Source of the DNA: Komagataeibacter medellinensis NBRC 3288
Lineage (GTDB): Bacteria; Pseudomonadota; Alphaproteobacteria; Acetobacterales; Acetobacteraceae
Assembly (NCBI RefSeq): GCF_000182745.2
Contig: NC_016027.1
Coordinates: 2,200,001 to 2,264,000 of the forward strand
Reading direction: 5' to 3'
DNA length: 64,000 nucleotides
Both the position numbers and the translations under genes were made by a program. Below, piece after piece: positions 45,534 to 54,670 of this stretch. The notes below the pieces were generated by a model, which saw only the letters and a list, made by a program, of their open reading frames with translations, was not told where the DNA came from and did not search any database. Each line of letters opens with the position of its first letter. Within the stretch, counting starts at the first letter, position 1.

Positions 45534-45587
45534 TATCCATTCCCGGCTGGGGCGCATGCCCCGGCCACTTTTGGGAGAGTAGACGCC

Positions 45588-46025
45588 ATGGGCATGAATG
45601 TCGGCTCAGACAGCACCACAGAGGACGAAGGTATTGTCGATATCAATACCACGCCCCTGATTGACGTCATGCTGGTGCTGTTGATCATGCTGATCATCAC
45701 CATTCCGCTCCAGACGCATTCAGTTTCGATCGACCTGCCGCAGGGTAACCCGCCGCCGTCCACCGCGCCCGACCCGGTGGTGGATACGGTGGCGATCGAT
45801 TTTGACAATACCATCACCTGGAATGGTGAGCCCGTTGCCAGTGATGCGGACCTGCAGGCCCGCTTCAAGGATGCGGCGGCCCAGCCCGTACAGCCGGAAA
45901 TGCACATCCACCCTGACCGCCTGGCTAGCTACAAGGTTGTGGCCAAGGTTCTGGCGGATGCGCAGCGTCTAGGCGTAAGCAAGCTTGGGATCATGGGCAG
46001 CGACCAGTTCATGGATGCGCAGTAA
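45588..46025 (+). CDS. exbD: Biopolymer transport protein ExbD (second copy)
   Basis: 145 residues with the same plan as the preceding gene: NTTPLIDVMLVLLIMLIITIP helix with the conserved Asp, then a periplasmic domain ending KLGIMGSDQFMD. The sequences diverge beyond the helix, so this is an old duplication and not an assembly repeat. TonB operons with two ExbD proteins are known; in Xanthomonas the second one serves specific receptors. It is followed by a strong terminator. Confidence 0.93.
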   Translation: MGMNVGSDSTTEDEGIVDINTTPLIDVMLVLLIMLIITIPLQTHSVSIDLPQGNPPPSTAPDPVVDTVAIDFDNTITWNGEPVASDADLQARFKDAAAQPVQPEMHIHPDRLASYKVVAKVLADAQRLGVSKLGIMGSDQFMDAQ

Positions 46026-46070
46026 CATGGCCATCCGGCCCTGATTCGTGGGCACAGACAGCACGGCATA

Positions 46071-46101
46071 ACGGCCCTTCCCTGTGGGGAGGGCCGTTTT
46101 T
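46071..46101 (+). terminator. Rho-independent terminator of the tonB-exbB-exbD-exbD operon
   Basis: A 12-bp stem (ACGGCCCTTCCC pairing with GGGGAGGGCCGT, one wobble) with a TGT loop and a T-run directly after it. Confidence 0.93.
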
Positions 46102-46330
46102 CATGGCATGCCCCATGGGGTCTGGCATCTTTCCCGGCTGCCGTGCACAGGGGGCGCGACCTGGCTGTTGTGCCGGGGAAACCTGCTGCGGTGGTTGCGG
46201 CCTACTTTTTCCTGCCTGCGCTCATCCATGGATATGACGGGTTTCCCTTTTTTTGCAGGAAGCAGGATTGTCTGTATGACGCAACTGCATTGCGAGGGGA
46301 TGCAGGCTCACCAGCAAGAAGAAATGGCGT
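46102..46330. other. Intergenic region upstream of the nucleobase permease
   Basis: 229 bases with no supported gene. The short open frames here lack a ribosome site and any family features. No purine riboswitch was recognised. The permease promoter probably lies here. Confidence 0.4.
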
Positions 46331-47683
46331 ATGACAGGAACGAGACCATCCCACCCGGTAGATGAAATGCTGCCGGTAGTCAGGCTATTTGCCTTCGGGG
46401 TGCAGCATGCCCTGGTCATGTATTCTGGAACCGTGGCCGTACCGCTCGTTTTTGCGGTGGCCATGCATATGTCCGCGGCCCAGACGGTACTGCTGATCAA
46501 CTGTGGCCTGATGACTTCAGGCATCGCCACGATCATGCAGAGCGTGGGATTTGGTCAATTCGGTTCGCGCCTGCCCATCGTGCAGGGATCATCATTTGCC
46601 ATGATGGCATCCATGTTGCTGATCGGGCAGGTCTATGGCATCCGTTCGGTTTTTGGTGCCGTCATGGGCGCGGGTCTGGCCATGGTGGTGCTGGCGCCAT
46701 TGATGGCGCGGCTCATGCGTTTTTTTCCGCAGGTCATCATTGGCTGCCTGATCACCATCATCGGGCTGACACTCATTCCGGTCGCGGGGCGCTGGGTTGG
46801 CGGCGGGACGCCGGGTGCGCCAGATTTTGGTAGTCCCATCAACCTGTTCCTGGCTTTTGTCACCATACTCATCACCGTGGCGGTACAGGCCTGGGGGCGA
46901 GGGTTCATCGCCAATATCAGCGTGCTGGTGGGGCTTGTGGCGGGCAGTATCGTGGCGGCGCTGTGTGGCATGGGGCATTACGCCATGGTGGCGCAGGCAC
47001 CATGGTTTGCGCTCAGTATGCCCTTTGCTTTCGGCATGCCGGAATTTCATGTCATGCCCATAACCATCATGCTGCTGAGCATGATCATCATCGTGGCAGA
47101 AACCGCAGGCAACTGCCTTGCCATTGGCCGGTTGGTAGATGTGCCCGTAACCGATACCACCATAGCGGGTGCCCTGCGCGCCGATGGGCTGTCCACCCTG
47201 CTGGGTGGGGCGTTCAACAGCTTTCCCTATAATGCCTTTACCCAGAATACCGGGCTGGTCGCCATGACCGATATCCGCAGCCGTTTCGTGGTGGCGGCGG
47301 CAGGGGGGATCATGATCGGACTCGGGCTGTTTCCGAAACTTGGCGCCCTCATCGCGGCCCTGCCACCGCCGGTGCTGGGCGGGTGTGGGCTGGTCATGTT
47401 CGGCATGACAACGGTGGGAGGCGTACGGGAGCTGCTGCATGTGCGATTCGAGGGTACGCGCAATGGCCTGATCGCGGCTGTATCCCTGGCGCTGGGCATG
47501 CTACCGACGGCCTGCCCGGACCTGTTTGCCCATCTGGGTGGGCTGTGGCGGCTGTTGCTGTGTAATGGGGTGCTTTTGTGTATCCTGTCAGGTGTTACGC
47601 TCAACCTGCTGATAGGTGAGCGTGCACCGGACGGAGACGGGGCGAATGCCTCCCCCTCCATACCCATACCGCCGGGTACCTGA
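46331..47683 (+). CDS. NCS2 family nucleobase (xanthine/uric acid/uracil) permease
   Basis: 450 residues, about 12-14 transmembrane helices. NCS2 features: FAFGVQHALVMYSGTVAVPL at the N-terminus, the QSVGFGQFGSRLPIVQGSSFA substrate region, a conserved helix with VAETAGNCLAIGRL, and the GGAFNSFPYNAFTQNTGLVAMT signature. The NAFTQNTGL form and length fit xanthine/urate transporters better than uracil ones, but the substrate is inference. It imports purine with protons. Adenine deaminase and purine genes lie elsewhere in the window. The 3' end faces the MFS gene across repeat copy G. Confidence 0.88.
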   Translation: MTGTRPSHPVDEMLPVVRLFAFGVQHALVMYSGTVAVPLVFAVAMHMSAAQTVLLINCGLMTSGIATIMQSVGFGQFGSRLPIVQGSSFAMMASMLLIGQVYGIRSVFGAVMGAGLAMVVLAPLMARLMRFFPQVIIGCLITIIGLTLIPVAGRWVGGGTPGAPDFGSPINLFLAFVTILITVAVQAWGRGFIANISVLVGLVAGSIVAALCGMGHYAMVAQAPWFALSMPFAFGMPEFHVMPITIMLLSMIIIVAETAGNCLAIGRLVDVPVTDTTIAGALRADGLSTLLGGAFNSFPYNAFTQNTGLVAMTDIRSRFVVAAAGGIMIGLGLFPKLGALIAALPPPVLGGCGLVMFGMTTVGGVRELLHVRFEGTRNGLIAAVSLALGMLPTACPDLFAHLGGLWRLLLCNGVLLCILSGVTLNLLIGERAPDGDGANASPSIPIPPGT

Positions 47684-47816
47684 CAAAGCTGGAAAGTGTT
47701 GAAGCCGATCACGGGCTTTCACGTGACCGGTCAGCCGGCGCGGGAGCCAGTTGCCTGAACCTGTTTTCCGAACCGGGGGCCCGCCGCATATGCCTGCCTG
47801 AAAACATCGAGCAGTC

Positions 47817-47873
47817 ATAAGGCTGTTTTCGGTAAAGTCTTCCTGAAAAAGGCGGCACTCGGAAATGTCTGCT
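47817..47873 (+). repeat. Dispersed intergenic repeat, family 1, copy G (degraded)
   Basis: GTAAAGTCTTCCTGAAAAAG then GCGGCACTCGGAAATGTCTG keeps the second half of the repeat, with the first palindrome largely gone. It lies in the convergent gap between the permease and the MFS gene. Confidence 0.45.
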
Positions 47874-47905
47874 GTTCTGGCAATATGTTGTTTTCAGCCA
47901 GTCGT

Positions 47906-49294
47906 TTATCTGGCTGGCGCGCGCGCGCCAAGCAGGCGGGCCGCGCTGCACAGCATGCCCATAAAGGCGACGATGGCGCCAAAGCCAAGGCAACTGCGTT
48001 CCGCATCATGCGTGATCAGGCCAAACGCCATGGCCACGAGCATCGCCCCCGTGGCCTGCCCGCACTGCCGGGCAATCTGGACCATGCCCGATGCGCTACC
48101 CGAGCGGCCCGGAGGGGCCGTGACCATCATGATGCGGTTGTTGGGTGGCTGGAATACCCCAAACCCCATGCCCCCCAGTGCGATGCGCCAGGCAATATCG
48201 TACCAGGTGGGGTTTGCAGGCAGCATGTACAGGGCCAGAAACCCCATGGAGGTCATGCCCAGCCCCACCGAGGACAGGATGGCGGCGGGCACCCGGTCTG
48301 ACAGCCTGCTGATGAGCGGGGCCACCGCCATGATACCGACAGGCCACGGTGTCATGAGCAGGCCAACGATGGCGGGTGGATAGTGGAACAGGGATTGTAG
48401 CGTGAAAGGAAACGAGATCATGAACAGGTTCGAGGCCACGAATGCCACGAACCCCACCACCGTGCCGCTGCGGAAGGCGCGGATGTGCAGCATGTCGATG
48501 GGGAACATGGGATGGGCCTGCCCATGCTGGCGGCGGACCAGCAGCCAGCCGGCGGCAACCCCCGTCATGACCAGCCCGATTACCTGTGGCGCCCCTGCGT
48601 GATGGGCGACTGAATCACCTGCCATGATCAGCGCGCCAAAGGCGAATATGTTGAGCAGCGCGCTGGTACCGTCAAACGAACCGGGGTTGACCGGCGTGCG
48701 CGGGAGCGAGCCCAGCGCCAGCACCAGGGCCGTGATCCCCAGCGGGATGTTGAACAGGAACAGCCACGGCCAGTTGGCAAAGGACAGGATGATGGATGCC
48801 ACGGTCGGGCCACCGCCCACCCCCAGCGCTACCATCACGCCATTAAGCGCGATCCCGCGCCCCAGTATGGCATGCGGGTAGATGAAGCGGATCAGCGCGA
48901 TGCTGACACTCATGATGCACGCGCCGCCCACGCCCTGCACCGCGCGTGCCAGCGCCAACGCCAGCAGGGTATGTGACAGCGCGCAGAACAGTGATGCCAC
49001 CGTCAGCAGCGCCAGCCCGATCTGGCACAGCCGCGCAAACCCGATTCGCGTGCCAAGGGCAGCCATGGGCAGCAGCGAGACCACGCTAGCCAGCTGGTAG
49101 GCATTGACAATCCACACCGCCGCGGCCGGGGAGACATGCAGGTCCCCCGCTATGGTGGGCAGGGCGACATTGGCAATGGCGTAATCCAGCAGCGCCAGCA
49201 GAACCGACAGCGCCACGGCGGTTACCGCGCGCACGCGTGCGGCACCATGCAGACCTTCGCCTTCAATCAGGACAGGTTTGGGCTGGGGGGGCAT
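47906..49294 (-). CDS. MFS transporter, multidrug exporter type (DHA2-like)
   Basis: 462 residues, about 14 transmembrane helices. Motif C-like and DHA2 features: ALLDYAIANVALPTIAGDL in helix 1, AVWIVNAYQLASVVSLLPMAALGTRIG, ALARAVQGVGGACIMSVSIALIR, and FLFNIPLGI. The second half keeps the LLMTPWPVGIMAVAPLISRLSDR loop. It probably exports a drug or metabolite with proton antiport across the inner membrane. No regulator gene is adjacent, so the substrate is unknown. It is followed on the same strand by nothing obvious, and purD lies upstream. Confidence 0.88.
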   Translation of the reverse strand: MPPQPKPVLIEGEGLHGAARVRAVTAVALSVLLALLDYAIANVALPTIAGDLHVSPAAAVWIVNAYQLASVVSLLPMAALGTRIGFARLCQIGLALLTVASLFCALSHTLLALALARAVQGVGGACIMSVSIALIRFIYPHAILGRGIALNGVMVALGVGGGPTVASIILSFANWPWLFLFNIPLGITALVLALGSLPRTPVNPGSFDGTSALLNIFAFGALIMAGDSVAHHAGAPQVIGLVMTGVAAGWLLVRRQHGQAHPMFPIDMLHIRAFRSGTVVGFVAFVASNLFMISFPFTLQSLFHYPPAIVGLLMTPWPVGIMAVAPLISRLSDRVPAAILSSVGLGMTSMGFLALYMLPANPTWYDIAWRIALGGMGFGVFQPPNNRIMMVTAPPGRSGSASGMVQIARQCGQATGAMLVAMAFGLITHDAERSCLGFGAIVAFMGMLCSAARLLGARAPAR

Positions 49295-49392
49295 GGGCAG
49301 GCACTTTTCGGGCTGTTATGGAGCTGTAGCTTGTACACGTAACGATAACCCGAGCGCGTCCATGCGACCACCGGGAGTTTCCAGCCGGTTGC

Positions 49393-50673
49393 TCAGCCCA
49401 GTGCGTCCAGTGCGCGCTGGCCGATATCGTGGCGGTAGATGCCATCAGGCCAGTCAATTCTGGCTATACCTTCATAGGTACGCACCCGCGCGCTGGCCAG
49501 CGTGTCGGCCGTGGCACATACGGCCAGCACCCGGCCGCCTGTGGCAACAAGGTTGCCCGCGTCATCCAGTTTCGTCCCCGCCTGGAATACGCGCACGCCC
49601 GGCACGCTCTCCGCCTGTGTAATGTTGCGTATGATCCCACCGGTCACCGGCCTGCCGGGGTAGCCGCGGGCCGCCATCACCACGCTTATGGAGAACTGGT
49701 TGGAAAAGCGGATGTTGGTCCGGGTCAGGTCTCCCTTGGCCACGGCGGCGAGGGCCGCCAGCAGGTCGCTTTCCAGGCGGATCAGCAGGGCCTGTGCCTC
49801 CGGGTCACCAAGGCGGACATTGTATTCGATCAGTTGCGGGCCTGCCTGTGTCAGCATGAGGCCGGCAAAGATAATGCCGGTAAACGGCGTGCCTCGCCGC
49901 ACCATCTCGCGCAGCATAGGGCGCACCAGCAGGTCAAGCGCTGCTTCCTGCGCCGCATGGTCAAAGCCGGCAGGCGGCGAGACCGCGCCCATGCCGCCGG
50001 TGTTGGGGCCGGTGTCGCCATCGCCAATGCGCTTGTGGTCCTGTGCCGCACCGATCAGCACGGCGGTTTCCCCCGCACAGAAGGCGAAAAGCGAGACTTC
50101 ATCACCCACCAGGCAGTCTTCTATCACCACGCTCTGGCCCGCCTGGCCCAGCGTGCCATCGGTCATCATGTCGGTAATGGCCTGCTCGGCTTCGGCAACG
50201 CTCTGGGCCACGACCACGCCCTTGCCCGCCGCAAGCCCGTCGGCCTTGACCACGACCGGCGCGCCGTGGCTACGGACGTAATCCAGTGCCGGGCCTGCGG
50301 CATCAAAGCGTTCCCACCGTGCGGTGGGAATGCCGGCTGCGTCACAGACTTCCTTGGTGAAGGTCTTGCTGCCTTCCAGTGCCGCCGCCGCCTGCGTGGG
50401 GCCGGCACAGGCAATGCCCGCCTGTGCACAGGCATCGGCAATGCCAGCCACCAGCGGGGCCTCGGGGCCGGGTATCACCAAGTCGATGCGCTCACGCCGT
50501 GCCAGTGCGATCAGTCCCGCTACGTCATCCGCCTTTACGGCACGGTTGGTGCCCAGTGCAGCGGTACCGGGGTTGCCCGGCGCAATGAACAGAGCATCAA
50601 GCAGGGGGGAGCGCGCAATGGCAGCGGCCATGGCATGTTCACGTCCGCCCGATCCGACCAGCAGCACCCGCAT
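49393..50673 (-). CDS. purD: Phosphoribosylamine-glycine ligase (GAR synthetase)
   Basis: 426 residues from MRVLLVGSGGREHAMAAAI, with GGAGG 9 bases upstream of the ATG at 50673. The ATP-grasp domain shows KADGLAAGKGVVVAQ, ECLVGDEVSLFAF-type and DHKRIGDGDTGPNTGGMGAVSP, then YNVRLGDPEAQ at the metal site. It makes GAR from phosphoribosylamine, glycine and ATP, the second step of purine synthesis; PurF, the first step, is also in this window. The long frame upstream of the start is antisense to xseA and is not used. Confidence 0.96.
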   Translation of the reverse strand: MRVLLVGSGGREHAMAAAIARSPLLDALFIAPGNPGTAALGTNRAVKADDVAGLIALARRERIDLVIPGPEAPLVAGIADACAQAGIACAGPTQAAAALEGSKTFTKEVCDAAGIPTARWERFDAAGPALDYVRSHGAPVVVKADGLAAGKGVVVAQSVAEAEQAITDMMTDGTLGQAGQSVVIEDCLVGDEVSLFAFCAGETAVLIGAAQDHKRIGDGDTGPNTGGMGAVSPPAGFDHAAQEAALDLLVRPMLREMVRRGTPFTGIIFAGLMLTQAGPQLIEYNVRLGDPEAQALLIRLESDLLAALAAVAKGDLTRTNIRFSNQFSISVVMAARGYPGRPVTGGIIRNITQAESVPGVRVFQAGTKLDDAGNLVATGGRVLAVCATADTLASARVRTYEGIARIDWPDGIYRHDIGQRALDALG

Positions 50674-50740
50674 CACTCTGTTCCTCCCGTTTTTCATATC
50701 TGCCCTTTCGGGGTGGCCGTCTCTATCATACCTTGGGTGA

Positions 50741-52201
50741 ATGGATGAACAGTTTCCCGACTCCGGCCGCATCATGGGCGGCAATACGCCGGAATTCTCG
50801 GTTGCCGAGATTTCGGGCGCGATCCGCCGCACGCTTGAAGGCACGTTTGGCCGCGTGCGCGTACGTGGTGAAATCACGGAATTCCTGCGCGCCCGCTCCG
50901 GGCATCTGTATTTCGCGCTCAAGGATGAAGGGGGCAAGCTGTCCTCTGTCGTGTGGCGGGGCACGGTGCCCCGGTTGGGGCTGAAGCCGGAAAACGGGGT
51001 GGAGGTCATTGCCACGGGCCGGATCTCCTCCTATGGCGAGCGGTCTTCGTACCAGATGGTGATCGACCGGCTGGACTATGCGGGCGAGGGCGCGCTGCTG
51101 GCCCGGATCGAACGCCTGCGTCTGCGCCTGGCGGAAGAAGGGCTGTTCGATCCGGCCCGCAAGTGCGCGCTGCCCTTCCTGCCGCGCGTGATCGGGGTGG
51201 TCACATCGCCGCAGGGCGCGGTGCTGCATGATATCCGCACCACCATTGCCCGCCGCTTTCCCCATCCTGTGCTGGTGTGGCCCGTGGCGGTACAGGGCGA
51301 GGGGGCAGCCGAACAGATCGCCCACGCCATTGCAGGCTTCGATGCGATTGAAGGAAGCCTCGCACTGCCCCGCCCCGATGTGCTGATCGTGGCGCGTGGT
51401 GGCGGTTCGCTGGAAGACCTGATGGCCTTCAATGACGAAGGCGTGCTGCGCGCCGTGGCTGCTTGCCGTATTCCGGTCATTTCCGCCGTGGGGCACGAGA
51501 CGGATACTACGCTGATCGATTTCGTGTCCGATTGCCGGGCACCTACCCCCACCGCCGCCGCCGAAATGGCGGTACCGGTGCGGGCAGAACTGGAAGCAGG
51601 TCTGGCCCAGCGCGCAGCCCGCCTGCGGGGCGGGCTTGCGCGCAGCCTGCAACTGGCACATGCGCGCCTTGACCGGGCTGCGGCGGCCCTGCCTGACCTG
51701 CCCGGTGTAATGGAAAACGCCCGCAGGCGTCTTGATGACCTTGGCTACCGGCTGGATCTTGCGCTGCCCACGCATATGCGCCACCTGCGTGGGCGGCTGC
51801 AAAGTGCTTCTGACCGGCTGCCAGCCCCCCACATGGTCCTTGCGCTGCGCCGGGCGGAGCTTGCCCGTGTAGGCACCGCCAGCCAGCAGGCGATGGGCGC
51901 GCTGCTGCGGCGCGGCGAGGCGCGCCTTGGCCGCCTGCGTGTGCCCCCCGCCGTACTGGTCTCGCAACTGCACGCCAGCGCTAGCAGGCTTTCGGGTGCT
52001 GGCGGACGGCTGGATTCGCTCTCCCCCCAGGCGGTACTGGCACGCGGCTACGCGCTGGTGACGGACAGCACGGGCAGGCCGCTGGCGCATGCGGCGCAGG
52101 CCCGCCAGGCGGCGGAAGTGGTGATGACCTTTGCCGATGGCCAGGTTGCCGCCCGCCCGCTGGGAGCGGGATCGCGCAGCCAGGCGCATCTGGATCTGTA
52201 A
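50741..52201 (+). CDS. xseA: Exodeoxyribonuclease VII large subunit
   Basis: 486 residues. An N-terminal OB-fold (EFSVAEISGAIRRTLEGTFGRVRVRGEIT) binds DNA; the catalytic domain has VGVVTSPQGAVLHDI, LPRPDVLIVARGGGSLEDL, FNDE and SAVGHETDTTLIDFVSDCRAPTPTAAAE; a coiled-coil-like C-terminal part follows. With XseB it degrades single-stranded DNA into oligonucleotides in repair. It diverges from purD. A small lipoprotein gene follows 20 bases later, a neighbour pair often seen in Rhodospirillales. Confidence 0.96.
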   Translation: MDEQFPDSGRIMGGNTPEFSVAEISGAIRRTLEGTFGRVRVRGEITEFLRARSGHLYFALKDEGGKLSSVVWRGTVPRLGLKPENGVEVIATGRISSYGERSSYQMVIDRLDYAGEGALLARIERLRLRLAEEGLFDPARKCALPFLPRVIGVVTSPQGAVLHDIRTTIARRFPHPVLVWPVAVQGEGAAEQIAHAIAGFDAIEGSLALPRPDVLIVARGGGSLEDLMAFNDEGVLRAVAACRIPVISAVGHETDTTLIDFVSDCRAPTPTAAAEMAVPVRAELEAGLAQRAARLRGGLARSLQLAHARLDRAAAALPDLPGVMENARRRLDDLGYRLDLALPTHMRHLRGRLQSASDRLPAPHMVLALRRAELARVGTASQQAMGALLRRGEARLGRLRVPPAVLVSQLHASASRLSGAGGRLDSLSPQAVLARGYALVTDSTGRPLAHAAQARQAAEVVMTFADGQVAARPLGAGSRSQAHLDL

Positions 52202-52221
52202 TACATAGACAGGCAGGATAT

Positions 52222-52578
52222 ATGACCATACGCACACGCTTCTGCATCACCGCTGCTGCCCTGCTGCTGGCGGGGTGTGCGGCCCAACCGGCACCACGGG
52301 CCGGCACCGCCACGCCCGGCCGCATTCCGCCGCAGGATTTCGCCCCCGGCGTGACGGGCGAGGAAACAACGCCGACAGGGATTGTGCTGACCAACGACCC
52401 TTCCGCCCCGGCCGACACCCCACTCTGCGGCCATGCCGCGCGAGAGGCCAATGCCCTTGGCGCCACCGTGCACCCTGACATCACGCCCCTTGTCAGCCCC
52501 TGCGCTGCCAATGCCTGTTTCGATGCGCAGACCGGCACCTATATTGCCGATGATGGTAGCCGACGGGTCTGCCGCTAG
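52222..52578 (+). CDS. Small predicted lipoprotein
   Basis: 118 residues. MTIRTRFCITAAALLLAGC is a lipoprotein signal with lipobox LAGC, so Cys19 should be lipid-modified. The mature part is Pro/Thr-rich, then has three cysteines (PLCG, SPCAANACF) and ends RRVCR. I recognise no domain. It follows xseA by 20 bases on the same strand and probably shares its transcript. Anchoring to the outer membrane is inferred from the absence of an Asp after the cysteine. Confidence 0.7.
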   Translation: MTIRTRFCITAAALLLAGCAAQPAPRAGTATPGRIPPQDFAPGVTGEETTPTGIVLTNDPSAPADTPLCGHAAREANALGATVHPDITPLVSPCAANACFDAQTGTYIADDGSRRVCR

Positions 52579-52696
52579 GGCACCCGGTCGCGGTCAGGCC
52601 CCGGTCAGGTCGCATGGGTCATATGCCTGATACGGGCAGGAACGGTCCATATTCCGATTGACTTGCCGCGCGGCGATGGTGGACCCTTGGCCCATC

Positions 52697-53158
52697 ATGA
52701 ACCTTCCCCCACCACCCGGCACGGCAGGTGAACCGCAGGCGACGGTGCACATGTTCCCCCTCAAGCGCATGCTTTCACTGCGCGAAGCGGCGGAACACCT
52801 GGGCATTACGGTGCGGCGGCTGCGCACCCTGCGCCTTGTCGGTGCGGGTCCGCATGCCGCCATGCGCAACAAAGGCGCGGTGATGTTCCGTATCGAGGAT
52901 CTCGATGATTATGTGGACGGTCTGTACCGTCGCGCCAACATCTCGCATGCCGAGCAGGGCCGCCACCGCAATGAGTGGCGCGGACGGATTACGGGCGTGC
53001 CGGAGGAGGCCCGCCCAGGGCTGACCGATTCCTTCATGCAGATCATAACGCGTGATGAACTGCTGGAAAAAGGCGCGAACCGGGGCTTTCGCGTGCTGTT
53101 TCTGGGGGGGCTGTGCCTTATTTTCCTCTCCCATACACCGCTGATCTGGCGGCTGTAG
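52697..53158 (+). CDS. Helix-turn-helix protein with C-terminal membrane anchor
   Basis: 153 residues in this start. Residues 26-75 form a MerR/excisionase-type helix-turn-helix (LSLREAAEHLGITVRRLRTLR, then FRIEDLDDYVDGLYRR). A basic linker follows, and residues 130-150 (GFRVLFLGGLCLIFLSHTPLIW) form a single membrane-spanning helix. The start is uncertain: ATG at 52676 or 52751 would also keep the domains, and none has a clear ribosome site. DNA binding from a membrane-tethered position is inferred. The neighbours, a lipoprotein and an OmpH/Skp chaperone, suggest envelope regulation. Confidence 0.65.
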   Translation: MNLPPPPGTAGEPQATVHMFPLKRMLSLREAAEHLGITVRRLRTLRLVGAGPHAAMRNKGAVMFRIEDLDDYVDGLYRRANISHAEQGRHRNEWRGRITGVPEEARPGLTDSFMQIITRDELLEKGANRGFRVLFLGGLCLIFLSHTPLIWRL

Positions 53159-53263
53159 GGCGGCTGTTGACGCATTTCGCGGCAAATGCGCTTTTTTTGC
53201 CTGTGCGGGTATGTTCTTTCGCCATACGATCCGCTACGCAGAAACCACGATAGCGGAACAATA

Positions 53264-54007
53264 ATGGATCGTATGATGACAGGTATGCGCAGCAGCATCA
53301 TGGCCCGTACAGGTAAGGTGGGCCTGCGGGGCGCACTTTGCGGGTTGGCTCTTGCCCTGACCCCGGCCCTTGCCATGGCGCAGGATGCCGGTGGCGGACA
53401 GCCCCAGCCCAATCCCATCCTGCCCATGCCGCCCGTGCCGGAATTCAAGCCGCTGCCTGCGGGCGCGCACCCGGCCGCACCCGTTATCGGCATTTTCAAC
53501 ACGCAGCAGATCATGGCGCAGTCCACTGCCGTGCAGAAGCTGCAGGCTGAGCTGGGCACCCGGCGCGAAGCACTGGTGAAGGACGTGCGGGCGGAAGATG
53601 CCCAGCTTCAGGCGCTGCGCCAGTCCATCATCAAGGCAGGCAAGGCCCCCACGCCGGAGCAGCAGCAGGAACTGCAGAAGCGCGTGATGGCCGATCGCAC
53701 CAAGTTCGGCAACCGCAACCGTATCCTTGAAGAAGACGCACAGGTCGCGCTGAACCAGGTCCAGCGTGAAATGCAGCAGATTGTCAGCGCCATTGCCGCT
53801 TCACGCGGGATGACACTGGTGCTGCAGGCCGGTACTGCCGCCCTGCACGACAACAGCCTTGATATCAGCGAGCAGGTCGTAACCTACCTGAACCAGGTGC
53901 TACCGACCGTCTATCTGCCCGGCCCCACGGAAGACCCCGAGGACATTGCCAAGAGCGGCAAATACCCGGTCATGCCGTTCCAGCCCACTGATAACGGCGG
54001 CGAGTGA
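53264..54007 (+). CDS. OmpH/Skp family periplasmic chaperone
   Basis: 247 residues from MDRMMTGM. A signal peptide ends near LAMAQ (about residue 40); several Met codons in the first 20 leave the exact start open. After a Pro-rich stretch, IGIFNTQQIMAQSTAVQKLQ begins the Skp fold; residues about 120-200 are charged, heptad-like helices that would form the tentacles; then the conserved VLQAGTA and DISEQVVTYLNQVLP. Skp holds unfolded outer-membrane proteins in the periplasm. The lack of bamA or lpxD neighbours shows this is not the standard skp locus, so it may be a paralogue. Confidence 0.75.
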   Translation: MDRMMTGMRSSIMARTGKVGLRGALCGLALALTPALAMAQDAGGGQPQPNPILPMPPVPEFKPLPAGAHPAAPVIGIFNTQQIMAQSTAVQKLQAELGTRREALVKDVRAEDAQLQALRQSIIKAGKAPTPEQQQELQKRVMADRTKFGNRNRILEEDAQVALNQVQREMQQIVSAIAASRGMTLVLQAGTAALHDNSLDISEQVVTYLNQVLPTVYLPGPTEDPEDIAKSGKYPVMPFQPTDNGGE

Positions 54008-54042
54008 CCGGCTGTCTGAAAACGGCTGATCAATAAGAAGCC

Positions 54043-54128
54043 GTAAAAGTTTCCGGGTGCCGCCTTTTTTCAAAAAGGCGGCTTTCCCTGAAGTGCTCTG
54101 CAAAACGCTTCACTAGATATTTTCTTAT
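54043..54128 (-). repeat. Dispersed intergenic repeat, family 1, copy E
   Basis: AAAAGTTTCCGGGTGCCGCC with a GCCGCCTTTTTT / CAAAAAGGCGGC hairpin, then a degraded GAAGTGCTC...AACGCTTCAC half and ATTTTCTTA. It is inverted relative to copy B. It lies in the convergent gap between the Skp-like gene and ybaK. Confidence 0.75.
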
Positions 54129-54196
54129 GATTGACGCACCGGTTTGCCAGACCGTGTCCTATTGCCGGTCTGAAGACAGGCCGGCAGGGTTGTGTA

Positions 54197-54670
54197 TCAG
54201 GCCAGCAGGTCTGCCGTCAGCGCGCCGGTGGCCCTGATCGCATCGGTGGCCGACAGGCGTACCAGATAACCCCGCTTCCCCCCGTTTATGATGACGTATG
54301 GCTGTTCCAGTGCCTCCTGCGAAAGTGCGGTCCGTGCCCGCCTGCGCTGGCCAAAGGGGCTGATCCCGCCTACGCGGAAGCCTGTGGCGCGTTCGGCCTC
54401 TGCCGGCGGCATCATCTCGGCTGACTTGCCGCCAAAGGCTGCGGCGACCTTCTTCATGCTGATTGTAGCTGCTACCGGCACCACCACACAGGCAGGCTTG
54501 CGATCGACCAGCACCATCAGCGTCTTGAATACGCGCGCCGGGTCTTCCCCGATGGCGGCGGCGGCATGGTTGCCGGTCTGTCCGGCGGTCGGGTCGTATT
54601 CATATTCCACGACATCAAAGGCAATTCCCGCCTTTTCCAGTGCGGCCGTGCCGGGTGTTGCCCTGCTCAT
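54197..54670 (-). CDS. ybaK: Cys-tRNA(Pro) deacylase YbaK/EbsC
   Basis: 157 residues from MSRATPGTAAL. Features of the YbaK editing fold: EYEYDP, RVFKTLMVLVDRKPACVVVPVAATISMKKVAAAFGGKSAEMM and TGFRVGGISPFGQRRR, with the strictly conserved Lys and GGISP loop. It removes Cys wrongly attached to tRNA-Pro. The start at 54670 overlaps the SDR gene's stop by ATGA; the frame upstream is SDR sequence. It closes the purF-SDR-ybaK run. Confidence 0.92.
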   Translation of the reverse strand: MSRATPGTAALEKAGIAFDVVEYEYDPTAGQTGNHAAAAIGEDPARVFKTLMVLVDRKPACVVVPVAATISMKKVAAAFGGKSAEMMPPAEAERATGFRVGGISPFGQRRRARTALSQEALEQPYVIINGGKRGYLVRLSATDAIRATGALTADLLA

